From: DAOTZR01 sp034432595
GTDB lineage: Bacteria; Chloroflexota; Anaerolineae; B4-G1; SLSP01
NCBI GenBank assembly: GCA_034432595.1
Contig: DAOUBT010000022.1
Span: forward strand, 15,887 to 79,886
Direction: 5' to 3'
DNA length: 64,000 bases
Part shown: in pieces, positions 58,875 through 64,000 of the stretch
Layout of the letters: each line of letters begins with the position of its first letter
How positions within the stretch are numbered: the stretch's first letter is position 1
Notes under the pieces: generated by a model
What the model saw: the letters and a program-made list of their open reading frames with translations, nothing else
Told to the model about the DNA's origin: nothing
The model's database searches: none
Program-made: the position numbers and the translations under genes

Positions 58875-60274
58875 AAGCTCTCCCGGTCCTCTTGCAGGCG
58901 GCGCGTCACCAGCACGAGCCCCATCATCAACCAGAATAAAAAGGCGGTGTGCGAGAAGTCCGGGTTGACCCAGTAGTGGTCCAACAGGCCGATGACAAGC
59001 AGGCCCGCGCCCGCAGCATAGACGGCGTGCGCAAGCGGGGCAAGGTGCAGCGGAAGATGCCGCCAGGCGGCCCAGGCCTCACGCACGGTGACGGCCACAG
59101 TGGCCAGCCAGGCCGCGAGGGCCGGCAGCCCCCAGCGCTCGGCAATGAAAAGGTAAGCGCTCGAAACGGTGCGCGCTACCAGGTCGGCGTCGGGGACGCC
59201 GCCCAGCCCTGCGCCCAGCCAGGGATAGCGACGAATCCAGACGAGGGCGGAGCGGTATTCCTCGAAGCGCATCTGCGTGGCCGCGTCCCGCCCCAGAAAG
59301 CCGGCGATGAAGTGAAGCAGATAGGTGCGCGTGCCGGGGATGAGCAGGAGCACGCCGCCCAGAGCGAGCAGGCTCAGGAACAGCAGCGGCGCGTCGAGCA
59401 GGGCAAGCAGCGTCAGCGCCGCCGCACTGCCCAACAGGGCCGCGCGCGAGTAGGAAAGGACCAGGGCGGCCACGTCCAGCAGCCAGATGAGGTAAAGCAG
59501 GGGCGAGGGCCAGAGCCGACGCGCGGCAAAAGGCTGCGTGAGGCTCAGCATCAGGCCCAGGGCGATGAAGCCGCCAAAGAGGTTGGGGTCAAAGTGGGTG
59601 CCGGTGACGCGCAGCGGCAGGGATGGATCGCCTAAAAGGTGGCGCAGGATGTCCGTGCGCGGATAGCCGAGCGGAGCGAGGTTGAAGAGGAAGCGCTCGG
59701 CTTGCACGGCGGGGAGGAGATGCAGCGCCAGGCCCAGCGCCGCCGCCCCCGCAGAAGAGAGGATGAGCCAGCGCAGGAGATGCTCAAAGCGCCCCTGCGT
59801 GCGCACAGCGTCCAGGTGAATCAGGATGAAGCCCGCGCTGATCAGGTATTCGACAAAGCGCCGCCAGGTGGTGAGTCGTGGCGGAAGCCAGGTGCTGCCC
59901 GCGATGACGCTCACGCTGGCAAGAGCGAGAAAGACCAGCAAGGGGATGGTGAAATGGCGCGGCGGCAGGTCGGGGCGACGCCGCGCTTCCCAGGCCCAGG
60001 CCAGGGCCAGACAGAACAGGCTCAGGTCAAAGAGGGTAACATGAACGCCGGCCAGGGTCGCAGGGAAATAGGCGATAGGCAGAAAGGCTAAGCTGCCGAA
60101 GAGGCCAGCATAGGCGGTATCCACGGAAGGCAGGGTAAGGACCGCGTAGAGCAGCGCGTATCCAAAGCTAACCACCAACAAGGGCACACCATCCAGGCCC
60201 AGGATGCCGACGAGCAGGGCCAGGAGGAGCGGCAATCCCCAGGCCAGCGGGATGCTCAGCGTATGGTTTTTCAT
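58871..60274 (-). CDS. O-antigen ligase-like polysaccharide polymerase
   Basis: The 467-residue protein has about 12 membrane helices and a large external loop in the second half (GTRTYLLHFIAGFLGRDAATQMRFEEYRSALVWIRRYPWLGAGLGG), the position of the Wzy_C ligase/polymerase loop. A short motif YPRTDILRHLLGDPSLPLRVTGTHFDPNLFGGF precedes it. Such enzymes join polyprenyl-linked oligosaccharides to acceptors at the cell surface. The start at 60274 has GGAG before it. It is translationally coupled to the propeller protein (ATGA). No other polysaccharide genes are adjacent, so its product is unknown. Confidence 0.82.
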   Translation of the reverse strand: MKNHTLSIPLAWGLPLLLALLVGILGLDGVPLLVVSFGYALLYAVLTLPSVDTAYAGLFGSLAFLPIAYFPATLAGVHVTLFDLSLFCLALAWAWEARRRPDLPPRHFTIPLLVFLALASVSVIAGSTWLPPRLTTWRRFVEYLISAGFILIHLDAVRTQGRFEHLLRWLILSSAGAAALGLALHLLPAVQAERFLFNLAPLGYPRTDILRHLLGDPSLPLRVTGTHFDPNLFGGFIALGLMLSLTQPFAARRLWPSPLLYLIWLLDVAALVLSYSRAALLGSAAALTLLALLDAPLLFLSLLALGGVLLLIPGTRTYLLHFIAGFLGRDAATQMRFEEYRSALVWIRRYPWLGAGLGGVPDADLVARTVSSAYLFIAERWGLPALAAWLATVAVTVREAWAAWRHLPLHLAPLAHAVYAAGAGLLVIGLLDHYWVNPDFSHTAFLFWLMMGLVLVTRRLQEDRESL

Positions 60275-60472
60275 GGTCACTCCGATCCCCACGGTTTTCA
60301 GATTGAAGCAGCGCCGGGATGAATCCTACCGCTGCCCTTGCCGATTATAACGGCGGAAAGTGCAGGGTCAAGTGCCGTGCCGACAACACGGGCCGCCAGG
60401 GAAACCACGGCCTGTATGGCGCAAAGAACACCGTCGCCCATCACCGCTCCCGGGTCATAGCCAGTAGGGTGA

Positions 60473-60500
60473 TTGACTTTGCTAAGTTTGCTCCTACAAT
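60473..60500 (+). promoter_or_regulatory. Promoter of the zinc-ribbon protein gene
   Basis: TTGACT (60473-60478), 16 bases, TACAAT (60495-60500). It leaves a leader of about 105 nt. The rest of the 60275-60611 gap shows no gene. Confidence 0.6.
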
Positions 60501-60611
60501 GGGAAACAGGCCTGCCCCATCGCTTCGCACTGGAGCGGGCCGGGCATCAGGTTTCTGCACCACCATCCACAAGACCGCGGTGGCGCATCACTGCAACAGA
60601 AAGGATGAAGT

Positions 60612-61259
60612 ATGGATAAGATTCGGTTCACCCGCAATTACTCCGACCTGAGCACCGATCAAGGGTTTCAATTCGAGTTTTATTGTGACCGTTGCGGTTC
60701 AGGGTATCGCACGCGCTTTCAGCCCTCGGTTTTGGGGAAGGTAAGCTCGGCTTTAGATGCAGCCAGCAGTCTGATTGGTGGGGTGTTTGGACGCGCCGCG
60801 GATTTGGGAGAGCGCGCGCGTTCGGCGACGTGGGAGAAGGCGCACGACGAGGCCTTTACCAACGCCATGGAGGAACTGCGCCCGGATTTTGTCCAGTGTC
60901 CGCGCTGCCAATCCTGGGTATGCCGGGAACATTGCTGGAACGAGCAGAAGGGCTTATGTAAGGAGTGCGCACCGGACCTGGGGGTCGAAATGGCCGCCGC
61001 ACAGGCGCAGCGCACGGTGGAGGAAATCCACGCCCACGCGCAGATGGCCGAATCCGACCGCGAGATGTTACAGGAGAAGTCCTGGCGTGCCGGGGTGCGC
61101 GCCACCTGCCCGCAATGCAACGCGCCGCTGCCCGCCAACGTCAAGTTCTGCCCGGAGTGCGGCGCCAGGATTCAAGCGCAGGCGCATTGTACAGAGTGCG
61201 GCGCCAAACTCCTGCCGGGAGCGAAATTCTGCCCGGAATGTGGGGCCAGGGTCAAGTAA
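60612..61259 (+). CDS. Multi-zinc-ribbon protein
   Basis: The 215-residue soluble protein has an N-terminal YCDRCG, a central QCPRCQSWVC-REHCW-LCKEC cluster, and a C-terminal pair of zinc ribbons (TCPQC-FCPEC and HCTEC-FCPEC). A helical stretch (about residues 125-160) separates the clusters. At least eight CxxC-type half sites are present, implying several bound zinc ions. No catalytic domain is seen. It may be a scaffold or nucleic-acid binder. Function unknown; the family is a conserved hypothetical. Confidence 0.78.
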   Translation: MDKIRFTRNYSDLSTDQGFQFEFYCDRCGSGYRTRFQPSVLGKVSSALDAASSLIGGVFGRAADLGERARSATWEKAHDEAFTNAMEELRPDFVQCPRCQSWVCREHCWNEQKGLCKECAPDLGVEMAAAQAQRTVEEIHAHAQMAESDREMLQEKSWRAGVRATCPQCNAPLPANVKFCPECGARIQAQAHCTECGAKLLPGAKFCPECGARVK

Positions 61260-61311
61260 CGCCCTTTAACCGGCCTCATCCATTTTGCTTTAGATCCAAC
61301 GGAGCAAAACC

Positions 61312-61764
61312 ATGCGAAGAAAAGACCGTGCTATCCATGCGCGCCACGACATAGATGCGATCATCCACCAATGCCCGGTATGCCGATTGGGACTATCGGA
61401 TGAAGGCGAACCCTACATTGTCCCCCTGTTCTTCGGCTATGATGGGCAGCGCGTCTATCTGCACTGTGCCGATGCCGGACGGAAGCTGGACATCGTGCGT
61501 CGGCATCCGCGCGTGTGCGTGGAATTCGACAGGCTCCTGGACCTTATCCCCGCCCCCACCCCCTGCGCCTGGAGCGCGCGTTATCAAAGCGTCATCGGCT
61601 TTGGCACGGCGCGCATCGTGGAGGATGTGGCGGAAAAGCAGCAGGCCCTGTCACTTTTGATGGCGCATTACGGCGCAGAGGCCCACTTCAGTCCCGCGGA
61701 AACGGAAAGCGTGACCATTCTGTGTGTCGAGCTGGAGGAAGTGAGCGGGAAGCAACGTCTGTAG
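61312..61764 (+). CDS. Pyridoxamine 5'-phosphate oxidase-like flavoprotein (NimA-like)
   Basis: The 150-residue product matches the NimA/PNPOx-like split-barrel family: MRRKDRAI at the start, CRLGLSDEGEPYIVPLFFGYDGQRVYLHCADAGRKLDIVRRHPRVCVEFD, then YQSVIGFGTARIVED. Members bind FMN or haem and some inactivate nitroimidazoles; many have unknown substrates. The gene lies 11 bp upstream of the esterase gene and both are probably co-transcribed. Resistance function is not implied by sequence alone. Confidence 0.85.
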   Translation: MRRKDRAIHARHDIDAIIHQCPVCRLGLSDEGEPYIVPLFFGYDGQRVYLHCADAGRKLDIVRRHPRVCVEFDRLLDLIPAPTPCAWSARYQSVIGFGTARIVEDVAEKQQALSLLMAHYGAEAHFSPAETESVTILCVELEEVSGKQRL

Positions 61765-61775
61765 CGGAGGGAACG

Positions 61776-62708
61776 ATGAAACCGGGAAAATGGCGTCGGA
61801 TCGTGCGTATCGTTTTGGGAACGGCAGCAGCGCTGATTTTTGGCATCCCGTTGTTGGGTTTTCTTGTTTACACCCTGGCCGATCGGAGCAACGGCACGCT
61901 CACAGTCGGCGGGGAGAAGCGGCGTTACCTGGTGTACGTCCCCACAGGTTACGATCCGCAACGTCCCACGGCGCTGGTCATCAGTCTACACGGCTTTGCA
62001 CAGTGGCCGGCGCATCAAAGCCTGGTCACCCATTGGACTCGTTTAGCGGACGAGTACGGCTTTATCGTCGTCCATCCAGCAGGGACGGGATTCCCCAAGC
62101 GCTGGCGCGCCAACAGCGCGGATGCGCTCCAACAGCCGGATGTGGCGTTCCTGGAAGCGCTCATCGAGGAGCTTTCGTCCCGCTACAACCTCGATCCGCG
62201 CCGGATTTACGTGAACGGGCTTTCCAACGGTGCGGGGATGTCTTTTGTGCTGAGTTGCGCCCTGGCGGAGCGCATCGCCGCATGGGGAGGCGTGGGCGGT
62301 GCTTACGCCTTCCCCTGGGAGGGATGCGCGCCCTCCCGTCCGGTGCCCGCGATCTTTTTCCACGGCGAGCAGGACCCTATCGTGCCGTATCAGGGCGGTG
62401 TGGTCAGCCGGGGCGGATGGACACTGCCCAACATCCCGGCGTGGGTGGATACTTACGCCACGCGCAACCGCTGCACGCTGCCCGCGGTCAAGGAAACGGT
62501 GAGCGAACACGTCACCCGCTGGACCTATCAGGATTGTGAGGCGCCGGTGGTGTTCTACAGCATCAGCGATGGCGGCCATACCTGGCCCGGCGGTGAGGGC
62601 CTGCCGGCCTTCATCACCGGCCCGACCAATATGGAGATTGATGCCACGGCCCTGATGTGGGCCTTTTTCTCCGAGTTTACCACGGAAGGCCATACACCGG
62701 GAAAATAG
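61776..62708 (+). CDS. LpqC-like secreted esterase
   Basis: The 310-residue alpha/beta hydrolase has an N-terminal membrane helix or signal anchor (about 12-33). The catalytic triad is Ser150 in GLSNGAGM, Asp200 in GEQDPIVPYQ and His268 in DGGHTWPGG. This arrangement matches the LpqC/polyhydroxybutyrate-depolymerase and feruloyl-esterase group, which cleave esters of polyesters or plant polysaccharides outside the cell. The ATG at 61776 follows GGAGGG. The substrate is not decidable. The gene ends next to the large tandem repeat. Confidence 0.88.
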   Translation: MKPGKWRRIVRIVLGTAAALIFGIPLLGFLVYTLADRSNGTLTVGGEKRRYLVYVPTGYDPQRPTALVISLHGFAQWPAHQSLVTHWTRLADEYGFIVVHPAGTGFPKRWRANSADALQQPDVAFLEALIEELSSRYNLDPRRIYVNGLSNGAGMSFVLSCALAERIAAWGGVGGAYAFPWEGCAPSRPVPAIFFHGEQDPIVPYQGGVVSRGGWTLPNIPAWVDTYATRNRCTLPAVKETVSEHVTRWTYQDCEAPVVFYSISDGGHTWPGGEGLPAFITGPTNMEIDATALMWAFFSEFTTEGHTPGK

Positions 62709-62730
62709 CGGCCCTGGGTTGCCGAAGAGG

Positions 62731-63340
62731 ATGCCAGTCGGAGGCTGGCGGTACAGAGGCTGGGAAAAATGCCAGCCAGAGGCTGGCGGTACAGAGGTTG
62801 GAGGAATGCCAGCGAGAGGCTGGCGGTACAGAGGCTGGGAAAAATGCCAGCCGGAGGCTGGCGGTACAGAGGCTGGAAAGAATGCCAGTCAGAGGCTGGC
62901 GGTACAGAGGTTGGAAGAATGCCAGCCAGAAGCTGGCGGTACAGAGGTTGGAAGAATGCCAGCCGGAGGCTGGCGGTACAGAGGCTGGAAGAATGCCAGC
63001 CAGAGGCTGGCGGTACAGAGGCTGGAAGAATGCCAGCCGGAGGCTGGCGGTAAAGAGGCTGGAAGAATGCCAGCCAGAGGCTGGCGGTAAAGAGACTGGG
63101 AAAAATGCCAGCCGGAGGCTGGCGGTACAGCGGCTGGAAGAATGCCAGCCGGAGGCTGGCGGTACAGAGGCTGGAAAGAACGCCAGTCGGAGGCTGGCGG
63201 TACAGCGGCTGGGAAAAATGCCAGCCGGAGGCTGGCGGTACAGAGGCTGGAAAGAATGCCAGTCAGAGGCTGGCGGTACAGCGGCTGGAAAGAACGCCAG
63301 CCAGAGACTGGCGGTACAGAGGCTGGGAAGAATGCCAGAG
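62731..63340. repeat. Tandem array of 16 palindromic 37-38 bp units
   Basis: Sixteen full units and one partial unit share a palindrome GCCAGCC-(gga/aga)-GGCTGGC and a constant stretch GGTACAGAGGCTGGAA. Spacing alternates between 37 and 38 bases, so frames drift. Units differ by point changes, and there are no unique spacers, so this is not a CRISPR array. Long open frames exist on both strands purely because no unit contains stops. The array ends exactly where the IS630 transposase sequence begins. Confidence 0.92.
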
Positions 63341-64000
63341 CACGATCCGCTGGGCTTGCGGGTAGTCTTCATCCGCCAGCAGGCGCAGTTGTTCAGCAAA
63401 GTCGTGGCGCGTGCGCCGATCAGTGACCCGCACTTTGCGCCACCCGCGCAAAGGCTCGATAGCCAGGAAGAGGTTGGCCACGCTGTGCCGCTCATTCTCG
63501 TAGTCCTGGCGTACCGGCTGCTCGCGCTGCAAGGGCAGGACACCGCGTGGGGGGTCATGCAGTTCCTTGCTGGCTTCGTCCAAACAGACGACCGGATAGG
63601 CCGGATCATAAGGCCACCGGTATACGTCCAAGACGTCCTCCATACTTCGCTACATAGCTACCCGAGGGCTTGCCGATGCACCACGACTTCACCCGCCAGG
63701 GCTTGAGCGCGTTTTTTTAGCTTCTCCCACACGGTGACATGGCTGATGGATTCCACGTAGCCCAACTCGACCATCTTGTCGGCCAGCAGACGCAACGTCC
63801 AGCGCGCCGACCCCTCCGGCGGATCGCTGCACGCCAGCATGGTCAGCCTGGCTTCGACTTCGCCGGTGAACTTGGGCTTCGCACCAGGCCATCCCTTGTC
63901 ATACAGGGCGGCCTGCAACCCACCCTGCAAGAAGCGCTGGCGTACATTGCGCACAGTGCCCTTGCTGCACAAGACCGCATCGGCAACGTCCTGGTCCGTG
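63338..64000 (-). pseudogene. IS630-family transposase remnant, both ends incomplete
   Basis: On the minus strand the sequence enters from the window edge with an HTH region (DVADAVLCSKGTVRNVRQRFLQGGL, PPEGSARWTLRLLADKMVELG). It continues as KKNALKPWRVKSWCIGKP in a second frame and as MEDVLDVYRWPYDP in a third. VVCLDEASKEL, a DDE-domain segment, follows. The shift after CTAAAAAAACGC coincides with a run of seven A; the second is at AAG-T-ATG near 63644. The catalytic half after ADEDYPQAQRIVL is replaced by the repeat array, so the element cannot encode an active transposase. Confidence 0.88.

Noticed and set aside
62731..63340. Possible CRISPR array
   Set aside because: Whole units repeat without unique spacers, and no cas gene is nearby.
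62657..63706. Long open frames on both strands across the tandem repeat (349 and 310 codons)
   Set aside because: The unit contains no stop in several frames and its length (37-38 bases) makes the frame drift; there is no ribosome-binding site and no protein-like composition. They follow from the DNA repeat.

Overview
The window is 64 kb of GC-rich bacterial chromosome, densely packed on both strands. Gene content and repeat style fit a (probably thermophilic) heterotrophic Chloroflexota of the Anaerolineae type. The indications are GC-rich palindromic tandem repeats between genes, a pair of short PVQYYN-motif membrane proteins, an ATP-independent-looking LonC protease and a tmRNA whose tag ends in VAA. 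The phylum call is an inference from style, not from a marker search. There are no rRNA or tRNA genes; the only clear stable RNA is tmRNA.

Layout. 1-5.7 kb: a radical-SAM gene running off the left edge, then a moxR-DUF58-transglutaminase operon. 6-13.4 kb: a PDZ/7TM hybrid histidine kinase, a small membrane protein, a YigZ-like protein and a large radical-SAM enzyme. 13.6-18.1 kb: a papain-like secreted protein with a lipoprotein, facing an rsmC-like/moeA operon. 18.6-22.2 kb: a queuosine-precursor transporter with era, facing an operon of tmRNA, THEP1 NTPase and holB. 22.8-30.2 kb: a sugar operon (binding lipoprotein, two permeases, GH13 glycosidase, membrane glycosyltransferase fused to a propeller) behind a near-consensus promoter. 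30.3-39.1 kb: a sugar isomerase-like protein, a candidate structured leader followed by a PD-(D/E)XK-like protein, two exporters, a multi-GAF kinase and phosphofructokinase. 39.2-44.8 kb: an M24 peptidase, an unlisted 33-residue membrane protein with its own promoter and terminator, and a heterodimeric ABC exporter. 45.1-50.7 kb: a histidine kinase and an envelope-type operon. 50.8-62.7 kb: pyruvate kinase, a RibD-like pseudogene, LonC, dnaN, a lipoprotein/O-antigen-ligase pair, a zinc-ribbon protein, a NimA-like protein and an LpqC-like esterase. 62.7-64 kb: a 16-copy tandem repeat that cuts into a decayed IS630 transposase.

How it works together. The sugar ABC transporter and GH13 enzyme would feed glycolysis, represented here by 6-phosphofructokinase and pyruvate kinase. 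No transporter ATPase is present, so it must be encoded elsewhere. Three sensor kinases occur without an adjacent response regulator. The strongest candidates for something undescribed are the structured leader with the PD-(D/E)XK-like protein (31.1-31.9 kb), the 33-residue membrane protein (40.7 kb) and the glycosyltransferase-propeller fusion (28.1-30.2 kb). No complete defence island, CRISPR array or prophage is visible.
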